Translations under genes and position numbers: made by a program
Part shown: piece after piece, positions 1 through 7,507 of the stretch
Layout of the letters: each line of letters begins with the position of its first letter
Position numbering within the stretch: position 1 is the stretch's first letter
Notes under the pieces: generated by a model
Database searches by the model: none
What the model was told of the DNA's origin: nothing
Seen by the model: the letters and a program-made list of their open reading frames with translations, nothing else
Assembly (NCBI RefSeq): GCF_016056375.1
Contig: NZ_JAEDAE010000003.1
Location: forward strand, 124,001 to 188,000
Direction of reading: 5' to 3'
DNA length: 64,000 nucleotides
From: Hymenobacter negativus
GTDB lineage: Bacteria > Bacteroidota > Bacteroidia > Cytophagales > Hymenobacteraceae

Positions 1-1943
1 CCCCGCACCAGCCCGAGACCGATGAAGTCTTCGCCGCTGCTGCCTTCGCGTAGGGCCAGGCGGTTGGATGGGGTACTAAACGCGCCGTTGCCGCTGCTGC
101 CAAAGCTGAGACGCGAAAACGGATATGGATTATTGATGCCAACGCTCACAGCGTTGAGCCCGGTGCCGCCGAGGACGAGGGCATTATCCAGGCCTACCTG
201 GGCGTTGTAACCAATGGCCCCAGCGTTGTTCAGGCCCGACTTCGAGGTGCTTATCACGTCGGCACCGTCCCCGATAAACACGTTGTGGCTGCCCGTACTG
301 ATGGTCTGGCCCGCATTCTGGCCCACGAATGTGTTGCCGGTACCCGAATCGATGCGCAGGCCGGCGAAGGCGCCCAACCCCACGTTGCCCGATGCAGCCG
401 GGCTGGCACTGCTGTTGCCCACACCGCTGTTGTAGCCGACCCACACGTTATTGGCGCCGGCGCCCAGGTTATAGCCGGCGTTGCTGCCCACCGCCACGTT
501 CCGCAGCGCACCGGGAGCGTATTTGCCTGCCGAAACGCCCAGCAAGGCGTTATCAGCCCCATTGCCCAAGGCGTCGCCCGCCTGCGAGCCCACCGCCGTG
601 TTGCGGTCACCGGTGGCATCGGTGCCGGCACGGTTGCCCACCAGGGTGTTATCGGCTGAGCCCACCGCCTGCGCCCCGGCCGCCTGGCCCACGAAGGTGT
701 TGGCCGTAGCGCCCGCGTCGAGTGCCGCGCCGGCATTCACGCCCAGCATCACGTTGGTGCGCAGGCCGGCCCAGATGGCCCCATTGGCTTTCAGGCGCAT
801 GATTTCGGCGTTGTTGACGCGGAAGGGCACTTCCACGTTGTCGGTCGTGCCCAGGAAGCGCCCATTCGGCAGGCCGACGTTGCCGGTGGTGTTCCAGAAC
901 TCGTTCTGGGTGCCGGGCACGGGCTGCGCGCTCAGCTGGCCAAAGTTGTCGGCAAATACGGCGCGGGTGCCGCTGCTACCCAGGCTGCTGAAACGTGCCG
1001 TACCCACCACATCCAGGTTGGCGGTGGGAAACAAAGTGCCGATGCCCACCTGCCCGGCCGGATTGGCGTACAGCGCGGCCGTGCCGGGGTCGATGTAGTA
1101 CACCACAAACTTCAGGTCGGATACCGCACTCAGGGGCGTGGTATTGGCAAAGGCCTGGCCGCCTGCGTAGGGGTTGCCGCCGCTGGCGTAGTGCGCCAGC
1201 ACGTTGCTTCCCAAGCTAAAGGAATACTGCTGGCTCATGAGCGGGTCGGTGGGGGTAGGCAGCACAATGCTCGTAGCCGTGGTGCCAGGGCCCGCCGTAT
1301 AGTTCACCGTCTGCGAATAGATGGCCGACGCTGCGGCCGAGGGCGTGCCTTGTTGCAGGCGAAAAGTGCCGGAAGTGGTGGCACCCGGCGCCACAAACAC
1401 GTCAATCTGGGTGATGCGCGCCCCGAGCGGCAGCGAAAACGTCTGGCCAGGCCCCACGCCCGTGGCGGTGGTGGTCACGTTGCTGGTCAGCTGGCTTAGC
1501 TGCGCTGGGGCGGGCGCTCCACCGTTTTGGGTGAGGCGAAACTCGCCATTGTAGAGGTCCAGCGCCGTGGCGGGGGCCGCGGTGCCAATGCCCAACCGCC
1601 CCCCGATAACGCCGTTGTTGCCGATGTTGAAGCTGGCGCCCGGCTGCACGGTGGTCTGGTTCTGGATGTAGCTGCCGGTGGTGCCGCCCGTACCCAGGGG
1701 GGCCGTGCTTAGGTTGCCGTTGTCGTCGGCCGTGACCACCCGCACCCCGGTGCCGCTCAGGCCCCGCACCCGGGTCGAGCCGTTCACGTCGAGTGTTTGG
1801 GTGGGTTGGGTAGTGCCGATGCCCACGTTTTGAGCCCAAACCATTTGGGGCTGGCCCACGGCCACAAGCGCCAGTGCCAGCGGGGCCGCCCAGCGGTGGC
1901 GAGCGGGAATACAAGAAGTCAATGAATAAAAGTTGCAGTACAT
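1..1943 (-). CDS. surface adhesin / tail-fibre-like repeat protein (partial, C-terminus off the left edge)
   Basis: The reading frame is open from ATG at 1943 to the window edge, giving about 647 residues with the C-terminus missing. Residues 1-38 look like a signal peptide ending in VWAQ. A NVGIGTTQPTQTLDVNGS motif follows, which is common at the start of Bacteroidota fibre-like proteins, and a second such block (VGIGTLFPTANLDV) lies mid-protein. The visible C-terminal third is a run of short glycine/asparagine repeats of the type NT(F/L)VGxxAG, such as NTLVGNRAG, NVAVGSNAG and NTFVGQNAG. These resemble the left-handed beta-roll of YadA-like heads and phage tail fibres. Relatives often end in an intramolecular chaperone domain (peptidase S74 type), but that part is outside the window. 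The role is inferred as an exported, probably trimeric surface protein. A terminator-like hairpin lies just upstream of the start. Confidence 0.8.
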   Translation of the reverse strand, partial: MYCNFYSLTSCIPARHRWAAPLALALVAVGQPQMVWAQNVGIGTTQPTQTLDVNGSTRVRGLSGTGVRVVTADDNGNLSTAPLGTGGTTGSYIQNQTTVQPGASFNIGNNGVIGGRLGIGTAAPATALDLYNGEFRLTQNGGAPAPAQLSQLTSNVTTTATGVGPGQTFSLPLGARITQIDVFVAPGATTSGTFRLQQGTPSAAASAIYSQTVNYTAGPGTTATSIVLPTPTDPLMSQQYSFSLGSNVLAHYASGGNPYAGGQAFANTTPLSAVSDLKFVVYYIDPGTAALYANPAGQVGIGTLFPTANLDVVGTARFSSLGSSGTRAVFADNFGQLSAQPVPGTQNEFWNTTGNVGLPNGRFLGTTDNVEVPFRVNNAEIMRLKANGAIWAGLRTNVMLGVNAGAALDAGATANTFVGQAAGAQAVGSADNTLVGNRAGTDATGDRNTAVGSQAGDALGNGADNALLGVSAGKYAPGALRNVAVGSNAGYNLGAGANNVWVGYNSGVGNSSASPAASGNVGLGAFAGLRIDSGTGNTFVGQNAGQTISTGSHNVFIGDGADVISTSKSGLNNAGAIGYNAQVGLDNALVLGGTGLNAVSVGINNPYPFSRLSFGSSGNGAFSTPSNRLALREGSSGEDFIGLGLVR

Positions 1944-1963
1944 AGAAAAGAACTTCGGGTACC

Positions 1964-1990
1964 AAAAAAACAGCGCCCAAAAGAGGCGCT
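1964..1990 (-). promoter_or_regulatory. terminator-like hairpin in the 5' leader of the adhesin gene
   Basis: On the minus strand AGCGCC (1990-1985) pairs with GGCGCT (1977-1972) around a 7-nt loop, followed by one G and seven Ts (1970-1964). This is the form of an intrinsic terminator, yet it ends only about 20 nt before the ATG at 1943. It could be an attenuator, or a second terminator backing up the one at 2165-2196. Confidence 0.45.
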
Positions 1991-2164
1991 TTGTTATTAT
2001 TTGGATAAGCTATATATGAGACAAAATTAAGCAAAGTCCTTGTAAAAAAGCCTCATTATGTGGCAATAACGTCTGTTTCTGAACAGTAGAGCCTGGGTGT
2101 GGGCAACTGGCCAATGGGTTAGCTCGCCCCGGGCAGTTGGAAACCAGTAGTAATTCTGAACACC

Positions 2165-2196
2165 AAAAAAGCCCCGGCACTGCGCAGTGCCGGGGC
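2165..2196 (-). terminator. intrinsic terminator of the aldo/keto reductase gene
   Basis: A 26-bp perfect palindrome (2171-2196, arms GCCCCGGCACTGC and its complement) is followed on the minus strand by six Ts. It lies about 110 nt after the stop of the gene at 2305-3297. Confidence 0.8.
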
Positions 2197-2304
2197 CTCA
2201 TCGCTTCTCTCACTGGTCAATGAGTCGGGCTTGGTGCCGGGACCGCACCGAATGCTCGATAGCAACCAATTGAGCACAAGCTGACCGGAAGTATGCAGAC
2301 CGGA

Positions 2305-3297
2305 TTAGTCCCTTAGAACCTTCTCAATCGTCGCCAACTCTTCCGCGCTAAACGTCAAATTCTCCAGGCAGCGGAGCGAGTCGTCCAACTGCTCGGGCTT
2401 GCTGGCGCCAATGAGGACGGACGTTACCCGCGCGTCTTTCAGCAGCCAGGCGAGGGCCATTTGGGCGAGGCTTTGGTTGCGGGTTTGGGCGAGGTCGTTG
2501 AGGCGGCGTACCTGGTCGAGGCGCGCGGGTGTGAGGTTGGTTGCGGTGAGGAAGCCTACGCCTTTGGCCACGCGCGAATCGTCGGGGATGCCGTGTAGGT
2601 ACTTGTCCGTCAGCAGGCCCTGGGCCAGGGGCGAGAACGGGATGCAGCCCACGCCTTCGGTGCCCAGGAGGTCGAGCAGGCCGTCTTCGACCCAGCGCTC
2701 AAACATGGAATACTTGGGCTGGTGGATGAGGCAGGGCGTGCCCAGGTGGCGTAGCAGGGCGAAGGCTTCGGCAGCCTCAGTGGGCTTGTAGTTGCTCAGG
2801 CCTACGTACAGGGCCTTGCCCTGGCGCACAATGAGGTCGAGGGCGGCCATGGTTTCGGCCAGGGGCGTGTCGGGGTCGGGGCGGTGGTGGTAGAAGATGT
2901 CGACGTACTCCAGGCCCATGCGTTTCAGGCTTTGGTCGAGGCTGGAAACCAGGTATTTCTTCGAGCCCCATTCGCCGTAGGGGCCTTCCCACATGTGGTA
3001 CCCGGCTTTGGTCGAGATGATGAGCTCGTCGCGGTAAGGCCGGAAGTCTTCGCGCAGGATGCGCCCAAAATTCTCCTCGGCCGAGCCAGGCGGCGGGCCG
3101 TAGTTGTTGGCCAGGTCGAAGTGCGTGATGCCTCGGTCGAACGCCCGGTGCAGGATGGCGCGGGAGTTGGCCAGCAGGTCCACATCGCCGAAATTATGCC
3201 ACAGGCCCAGCGAGAGGGCCGGCAGTTTCAGGCCGCTGCGGCCACAGCGGCGGTAGGTCATTTCCTGGTAGCGGGTGGGGCTGGGCTGGTAAGACAT
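2305..3297 (-). CDS. yghZ: aldo/keto reductase, YghZ/GprA type
   Basis: The product is 330 residues of aldo/keto reductase fold (TIM barrel, NADPH-dependent). It matches E. coli YghZ, an L-glyceraldehyde-3-phosphate/methylglyoxal reductase, over nearly its whole length from memory: YRRCGRSGLKLPALSLGLWH at the N-terminus, ITHFDLANNYGPPPGSAEEN with the active-site Asp/Tyr, ELIISTKAGYHMW with the catalytic Lys, YVDIFYHHRPD, and the cofactor segment TSVLIGASKPEQL near the C-terminus. No signal peptide is present, so it is cytoplasmic. The likely job is reduction of reactive aldehydes such as methylglyoxal. It is a single-gene unit with its own terminator, and a palindromic repeat lies upstream. 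The ATG at 3297 gives the standard family N-terminus. Confidence 0.92.
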   Translation of the reverse strand: MSYQPSPTRYQEMTYRRCGRSGLKLPALSLGLWHNFGDVDLLANSRAILHRAFDRGITHFDLANNYGPPPGSAEENFGRILREDFRPYRDELIISTKAGYHMWEGPYGEWGSKKYLVSSLDQSLKRMGLEYVDIFYHHRPDPDTPLAETMAALDLIVRQGKALYVGLSNYKPTEAAEAFALLRHLGTPCLIHQPKYSMFERWVEDGLLDLLGTEGVGCIPFSPLAQGLLTDKYLHGIPDDSRVAKGVGFLTATNLTPARLDQVRRLNDLAQTRNQSLAQMALAWLLKDARVTSVLIGASKPEQLDDSLRCLENLTFSAEELATIEKVLRD

Positions 3298-3313
3298 GGC
3301 GGTTGGGGGCGTC

Positions 3314-3500
3314 TGTCATTGCGAGTGGAGCGCAGCGCAACGCGGCAATCCGTCCTGTTTCAATGTAATAAGCCCTGAAATGTAATGAACCTTCCGGCAA
3401 TAATAAGCCCTGACGCCGTTGCTGGCGTCAGGGCTTATCACATTATCAGGCTGGTCGCTGAGAACAGGACGGATTGCTTCGGCTATGCCTCGCAATGACA
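3314..3500. repeat. palindromic repeat family A (TGTCATTGCGAG... termini)
   Basis: The left arm (3314-3358) begins TGTCATTGCGAG and ends GGCAATCCGTCCTGTT. The right arm (3463-3500) is its imperfect reverse complement, running from AACAGGACGGATTGC to CTCGCAATGACA. The core holds a separate 15-bp hairpin (3403-3438). The element fills the gap between two minus-strand genes. Similar termini are frequent in Bacteroidota genomes, and no ORF is carried. Confidence 0.75.
3403..3438 (-). terminator. 15-bp stem hairpin, possible terminator of fba
   Basis: ATAAGCCCTGACGCC (3403-3417) pairs perfectly with 3424-3438 around a 6-nt loop. It lies about 80 nt beyond the aldolase stop. No strong T-run follows on either strand, so termination is only possible, and it may simply be the core of the surrounding repeat. 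Confidence 0.4.
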
Positions 3501-3517
3501 GTCCCGCTCCGGCAAGA

Positions 3518-4603
3518 CTAGTACCGGCGATTCATGCAGTTCAGGTCCTCAAACGCCGATTTCAGGCGGGCCAAGAACGACTCTTCGCCTTTGCGTAGCC
3601 ACACGCGCGGGTCGTAGTATTTCTTATTGGGCGAATCGGCCCCGGTGGGGTTGCCAATCTGGCCCTGCAAGAAGCCTTCGTTCTTCACGTAGTAGTCCTT
3701 GATGCCTTCCCACAGCGCCCACTGCAAGTCGGTGTCGATGTTCATTTTGATGGCGCCGTAGCTGATGGCCTCGCGGATTTCTTCCTGGCTCGAGCCCGAG
3801 CCGCCGTGGAACACGAAGTCGATGGGCAGCGCCTCCTGGATGTTGTGCTTCTGGCGCAGGAACTCCTGCGAGTTGTGCAGAATCTTGGGCTGCAGCTTCA
3901 CGTTGCCGGGCTTGTACACTCCGTGCACGTTGCCAAATGCAGCCGCGATGGTGAAGCGCGGGCTCACTTCGCTCAGCTGCTCGTAGGCGTAGGCTACTTC
4001 CTCGGGCTGGGTGTAGAGCTTGCTAGAGTCCACGTCGGAGTTGTCGACACCGTCTTCCTCGCCGCCGGTCACGCCGAGCTCAATCTCCAGCGTCATCCCG
4101 ATTTTGGCCATGCGCTCGAGGTAGCGCTTGCAGATTTCAATGTTCTCCTCAATCGGCTCCTCCGACAAATCGAGCATGTGCGAGCTGTAGAGCGGCTGGC
4201 CGTACTGCTGGAAGTGCTTTTCGCCGGCCGTGAGCAGGCCGTCAATCCAGGGCAGGAGCTTTTTGGCAGCGTGGTCGGTGTGCAGAATTACGGGCACATC
4301 GTAGAGCTCGGCCATCAAATGCACGTGCTGAGCCCCCGAAATGCCGCCCGCGATGCTGGCCTGCTGCTTATCATTCGGCACCGACTTGCCGGCGAAGAAC
4401 TGCGCGCCGCCGTTCGAGAACTGGATGATAACCGGCGAATTCACCGCCTTGGCGGTTTCGAGCACGGCGTTCACGGTGTTGGTGCCGGTCACGTTCACGG
4501 CGGGCAGGGCGTAGCCGTGAGCCTTGGCGTGCTGGAAGAGGGCCTGCACTTCGTCGCTGTGCAGCACACCGGCGCGCAGGCCGGTAAGGGTTTGGTCAGC
4601 CAT
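3518..4603 (-). CDS. fbaA: class II fructose-bisphosphate aldolase
   Basis: The 361-residue, Zn-dependent class IIA aldolase cleaves fructose 1,6-bisphosphate to dihydroxyacetone phosphate and glyceraldehyde 3-phosphate in glycolysis and gluconeogenesis. Visible motifs: ILHTDHAAKK (D110 catalytic, H111 metal), the LEIELGVTGGEEDGVDN loop, FGNVHGVYKPGNV with the second metal His, FVFHGGSGSS with the third metal His and phosphate-binding segment, and KMNIDTDLQWA near the C-terminus. Length and motif order match the E. coli FbaA type. The start ATG at 4603 is preceded by a run of eight Ts. It is not obviously co-transcribed with either neighbour. Confidence 0.96.
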   Translation of the reverse strand: MADQTLTGLRAGVLHSDEVQALFQHAKAHGYALPAVNVTGTNTVNAVLETAKAVNSPVIIQFSNGGAQFFAGKSVPNDKQQASIAGGISGAQHVHLMAELYDVPVILHTDHAAKKLLPWIDGLLTAGEKHFQQYGQPLYSSHMLDLSEEPIEENIEICKRYLERMAKIGMTLEIELGVTGGEEDGVDNSDVDSSKLYTQPEEVAYAYEQLSEVSPRFTIAAAFGNVHGVYKPGNVKLQPKILHNSQEFLRQKHNIQEALPIDFVFHGGSGSSQEEIREAISYGAIKMNIDTDLQWALWEGIKDYYVKNEGFLQGQIGNPTGADSPNKKYYDPRVWLRKGEESFLARLKSAFEDLNCMNRRY

Positions 4604-4754
4604 AAAAAAAAGCTATGCGGCGGGGCCGCGGTGGGAGGTGAAGCAAAGTAAGCAACCGGACCGTCGCCCGCGGCGGCCCAACGGCAAAGTACGGGCGGCG
4701 CTGCCTAACCTGAAAGGTTTCGGCCAAACGAATGCGACCGCCGGCCCCGCAGCC

Positions 4755-4790
4755 AAAAAAAAGAGGCCGACCGTTGCAGCGGTCGGCCTC
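4755..4790 (-). terminator. intrinsic terminator of the T9SS sorting-domain gene
   Basis: On the minus strand an 11-bp GC-rich stem (GAGGCCGACCG / CGGTCGGCCTC, 4763-4773 with 4780-4790, 6-nt loop) is followed by eight Ts (4762-4755). It lies about 40 nt past the stop at 4828. Confidence 0.85.
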
Positions 4791-4827
4791 GGGCAGCACA
4801 AATCAGCCCACTCACTTTCAGTTGTCT

Positions 4828-5241
4828 TTATACAAGGGTCATTTGCTTCGCCTGTTGGAATATTCCGAACCGGCTGCTAACCTGCAGTCTGTAAATATAG
4901 TCGCCAGCCGGCAATCCCAAGCCCTCCAAGTTCAGCTTTATTGTTTGGGCACCGGCGCTACGGCCTTTGCGCACCACCCCGGCCATTTTGCGGCCCAACT
5001 GGTCGAACAAATCGAGATGAACGTCGGCCATAGTTGGCAGGGTGAAGGGGACGGTGGTTTCGCCGGTGTGCGGGTTGGGGTAATTCTGCCCCAGCACAAA
5101 AGGGCTGTCTGCAGTGCGCAGCACAACGGTTCCATCGCTGGTGCGGTGGTGCCAGGGCATGACATCGGGCGAAATGGCGCAGCCGCTGCTGGGGGCAGTG
5201 GCAACGTCGTAAGGGGTGACGTAGCCGGGGGCGTCGGTCAT
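4828..5241 (-). CDS. short protein consisting mainly of a T9SS type A sorting domain
   Basis: The 137-residue product starts at ATG 5241. The in-frame upstream start at 5316 is a TTG that would add a hydrophobic 25-residue stretch. About the last 85 residues are a recognisable type A C-terminal sorting domain: LGQNYPNPHTGETTVPFTLP, then VHLDLFDQLGRKM and LPAGDYIYRLQV. This domain normally carries large enzymes or adhesins through the type IX secretion system and is cleaved at the surface. Only about 50 residues precede it, with no recognisable cargo (MTDAPGYVTPYDV...), and from this start there is no clear Sec signal. With the TTG start, the first 25 residues could act as a signal. It has its own terminator. 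It may be a decayed gene or a genuine mini-cargo protein. Confidence 0.7.
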   Translation of the reverse strand: MTDAPGYVTPYDVATAPSSGCAISPDVMPWHHRTSDGTVVLRTADSPFVLGQNYPNPHTGETTVPFTLPTMADVHLDLFDQLGRKMAGVVRKGRSAGAQTIKLNLEGLGLPAGDYIYRLQVSSRFGIFQQAKQMTLV

Positions 5242-5575
5242 GGGAAAAGCAAGCAATGCGTGAGAAATAGGCAATAATGATGGTAGGGGATAGACTAGCA
5301 GCAAGCAACAGGCCAAAGATGGGCGACTAAGCGCGTGGTTAAGACTGGTAATCGACGGCTTAGTTTAAAAAGTCGATGAACATTAGCTCCATCACTCCCA
5401 ATGGTTTTGCTTCAAGCCAGTGCTGCCGGGCGGCAGTCCGGAATGGGTGCAATAGGGCGATGGTCGGCGCGGCAGCCCGGCTGGCCGATTGGGTTTGAAG
5501 CCCCGGCTGCGGCCCTGCACCTTTGACGCAGCAAACCGGCCTGCCGGCGCTTTCCCTCACTCATTCCTTTTTACT
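5242..5575. other. intergenic region 5242-5575
   Basis: The stretch separates a minus-strand gene from a short plus-strand ORF, so it should contain a divergent promoter region. No hairpin, repeat or clear TAnnTTTG promoter was found by eye. Confidence 0.4.
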
Positions 5576-5707
5576 ATGCAGCGCTTCGAAGATGAGTTTG
5601 ACACCCAACTCCGGTCGGTCCTGAAAGCCGATGAATACGCCAAGCTGCAGGCCCAACGGGTGGCTCAGCGCCAGGCCCGCCGCCCCGGTCGCCGGCCTCG
5701 CGCCTGA
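5576..5707 (+). CDS. short hypothetical protein (43 aa)
   Basis: ATG at 5576 opens a 43-codon frame reading MQRFEDEFDTQLRSVLKADE and ending in a very basic tail (QRQARRPGRRPRA). The phrase QLRSVLKADEYAKLQAQR recalls the last helix of small Spy/CpxP-like periplasmic proteins, but there is no signal peptide and it is much shorter. A longer frame starts at 5489 with an unconvincing extension. It ends 16 bp before the convergent TPR gene. It could be a real small protein, a gene remnant or chance; no function is proposed. Confidence 0.35.
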   Translation: MQRFEDEFDTQLRSVLKADEYAKLQAQRVAQRQARRPGRRPRA

Positions 5708-5723
5708 TGCGGAGCGTCCGACA

Positions 5724-6332
5724 CTAGAGGCGGCGCAGGCCGGCGGTGGCGGCGGCATCGCCGGGCCGGATGAGCAGGGCCTTGGTGTAGAGGGCGCGGG
5801 CCTCGGCTTTCTTACCGAGGTTGAGGTAGGCCCAGGCCAGCGAGATGTTGGAATCGTAGTCGAACGGGTAGAGGTTTACCACGTGCTCGAAGTACCGCGC
5901 AGCTTGGCCGTAAGCCTTGCGGTTGAGGTAAATGACGCCAGTCCAATAGTTGGCCTGGGTGTTCTGGGGGTCTACTTTGAGGATGCCTTCGTAGGTGGTC
6001 AGCATCTTCTCAATCTGGCCCAGCGCGTTGAGGGGCTTGATAAGGCCCAGCTTGGGCTCGATGGCGTAGGGGCGCTGCTCCACGGCTTTCTGGTAGTGGG
6101 CGGCGGCGGCGGGGTAGTTTTTGGCCAGGAAATAAAGCCAGCCCAGGCGCAGGTTCTGCTCGTAGGTGCCGGTGTAGACGCCCTTGATGGGCGCGATGGC
6201 CTCGGCGTAATCGGCCTTGGCCTCGGCGGCATAACTGGTGGCGAAGGCGGCAGACTGGTCCGGGGCCTGGGCGGCGGCCGGCACAGCATACACAAGGGCA
6301 GCGGTGGCGAAGGTCAGCTTTACCAGGTCCAT
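5724..6332 (-). CDS. exported tetratricopeptide-repeat protein
   Basis: The 202-residue protein has a signal peptide (residues 1-22, ending VPAAAQA). The rest is helical repeats of TPR type, for example NLRLGWLYFLAKNYPAAAAH, TQANYWTGVIYLNRKAYGQA and DSNISLAWAYLNLGKKAEA. It is expected in the periplasm as a protein-interaction scaffold. The start overlaps the end of the upstream TPR/outer-membrane gene by 13 bp, so the two are translationally coupled and it is the last gene of the PqqD/ATP-grasp/decarboxylase cluster. The specific partner is unknown. Confidence 0.85.
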   Translation of the reverse strand: MDLVKLTFATAALVYAVPAAAQAPDQSAAFATSYAAEAKADYAEAIAPIKGVYTGTYEQNLRLGWLYFLAKNYPAAAAHYQKAVEQRPYAIEPKLGLIKPLNALGQIEKMLTTYEGILKVDPQNTQANYWTGVIYLNRKAYGQAARYFEHVVNLYPFDYDSNISLAWAYLNLGKKAEARALYTKALLIRPGDAAATAGLRRL

Positions 6333-7507
6333 GCGAGGGCGGTACTAAGGGATTGCAAGTTATACAGACGGCTGTCGATGGCGTCGCGGCGCTGTTCCAG
6401 GCCGTAGCTCAGGCGCAGGGAGAGCCGCTCGGGTAGCAAAATAAGCAGGCCGGCTCCGGTGCGGGCCCGCAGGGGGTCAAGTAGGTTGTAGACGTAAAGT
6501 CCGTCGAGCTCGGCCAGCACGGGCACCTGGCCCAGGCCGCCGTACACATCGAGCCACACGCGGCGGTGCAGCCGCCCGCCCGCCCCCAGCAGCCCGTGCG
6601 GAAAGCTGCGGCCGTTGGAGCGCACCAGGCTGGCCTGCCCGAAGCCGTAGAGGCGCAGGTTGCCGAGCGGGTACACGGTCAGGCGCAGGTCGGTTTGGGT
6701 GCGGGCCGTGTCGGTGAGGGTGCCGAAATAGTGGCCCACCTGCACCACATAGTAGGGGCGGGCGTAGGCCAGGGCCGCATAGCCGAGGTGGCTGGCGGGC
6801 GCTTCGAGACGGCCGAAGTCGCTGCGCAGGTAGTGGTAGCCGAGCAGGGCTTGCCAGCGCGGACCGAGCTGGCCGGCCAGCAGGGCGTGGTACTGGTGCT
6901 GGCGCACGGGGTATTCGTCGCCGCGCCCGCGCCGCTGGCGGTCGGGTAGCTCAATGTTCTGGCCGAAGTAGCTGAAGTTCTGGCTCAGGCCGAAGCGGGG
7001 GCTGAGGCGGGTGCCCAGGCCCAGGCGCAGGAAACCGGCCGGCCCCCGGTGCTCGTTACGGACCGACTGCCCGCTGGCCTCCACCTCTACCCGGCTCAGG
7101 AGCTGGAAACCGTTGAGATGCAGCGGCCGGCGGAGCGAGTCGGGCAGGCCGCAGGCCACCAGCGCGGCGCGGCCGGGCTGGTTGAGGCTGAGGTAGGCGA
7201 GGGCCAGCCCGTAGCGGGCGGTGGTGTCGATGGGGTTTTCGCGCAGGGCGCGGCCGTAGTGGCGGATGGCTACCGCCGGACGGTCGCGGGCCAGGGCGGC
7301 CTGGCCCAACCGGCGGCGCAGGCCGGGGTAGTCGAGCCCCAGCCGCAGCGCGGCACGCCCCACCGAGTCGAGCGCGGCCCAGCGGTACTGCCCGGCCAGG
7401 GCCTGGATGAGGCTGTCAGTGGCCTGATAATCGGGCACGGGGGCCTGGGCGCGGGCGGCAGTGGCCCCGGCCAGTAGCAGGAGCAGCAGGACAATAACTT
7501 TCCTCAT
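6320..7507 (-). CDS. TPR plus outer-membrane beta-barrel protein
   Basis: The 395-residue protein has a signal peptide (MRKVIVLLLLLLAGATAARA). TPR-like helices occupy about residues 28-120 (RYGLALAYLSLNQPGRAALV). The C-terminal 260 residues show alternating aromatic/hydrophobic strands typical of an outer-membrane barrel (FLRLGLGTRLSPRFGLSQNF, HYHYLRSDF-like strands) and end in the aromatic LAWTW. The organisation resembles YaiO-type TPR/barrel proteins, but that assignment is by general look only. Its ATG overlaps the stop of the urea-transporter/M23 gene in a 4-bp overlap, a sign of tight coupling. It probably anchors or exports the products of the cluster at the outer membrane. Confidence 0.78.
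   Translation of the reverse strand: MRKVIVLLLLLLAGATAARAQAPVPDYQATDSLIQALAGQYRWAALDSVGRAALRLGLDYPGLRRRLGQAALARDRPAVAIRHYGRALRENPIDTTARYGLALAYLSLNQPGRAALVACGLPDSLRRPLHLNGFQLLSRVEVEASGQSVRNEHRGPAGFLRLGLGTRLSPRFGLSQNFSYFGQNIELPDRQRRGRGDEYPVRQHQYHALLAGQLGPRWQALLGYHYLRSDFGRLEAPASHLGYAALAYARPYYVVQVGHYFGTLTDTARTQTDLRLTVYPLGNLRLYGFGQASLVRSNGRSFPHGLLGAGGRLHRRVWLDVYGGLGQVPVLAELDGLYVYNLLDPLRARTGAGLLILLPERLSLRLSYGLEQRRDAIDSRLYNLQSLSTALAWTW

Larger units (their letters stand above)
1944..2304. other. intergenic region 1944-2304
   Basis: This gap between two minus-strand genes holds a hairpin with a T-run near the adhesin start (1964-1990) and a strong terminator for the aldo/keto reductase gene (2165-2196). 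The only ORFs here overlap these structures and resemble no protein family. I see no other feature. Confidence 0.6.

Noticed and set aside
1402..2034. A 210-codon minus frame overlapping the adhesin start
   Set aside because: It is a different frame from the adhesin and becomes basic nonsense after about 60 residues; the other frame carries a signal peptide and family repeats.
3314..3500. CRISPR-like repeat
   Set aside because: Only one inverted pair is present, not a series of direct repeats with spacers, and no cas genes are nearby.
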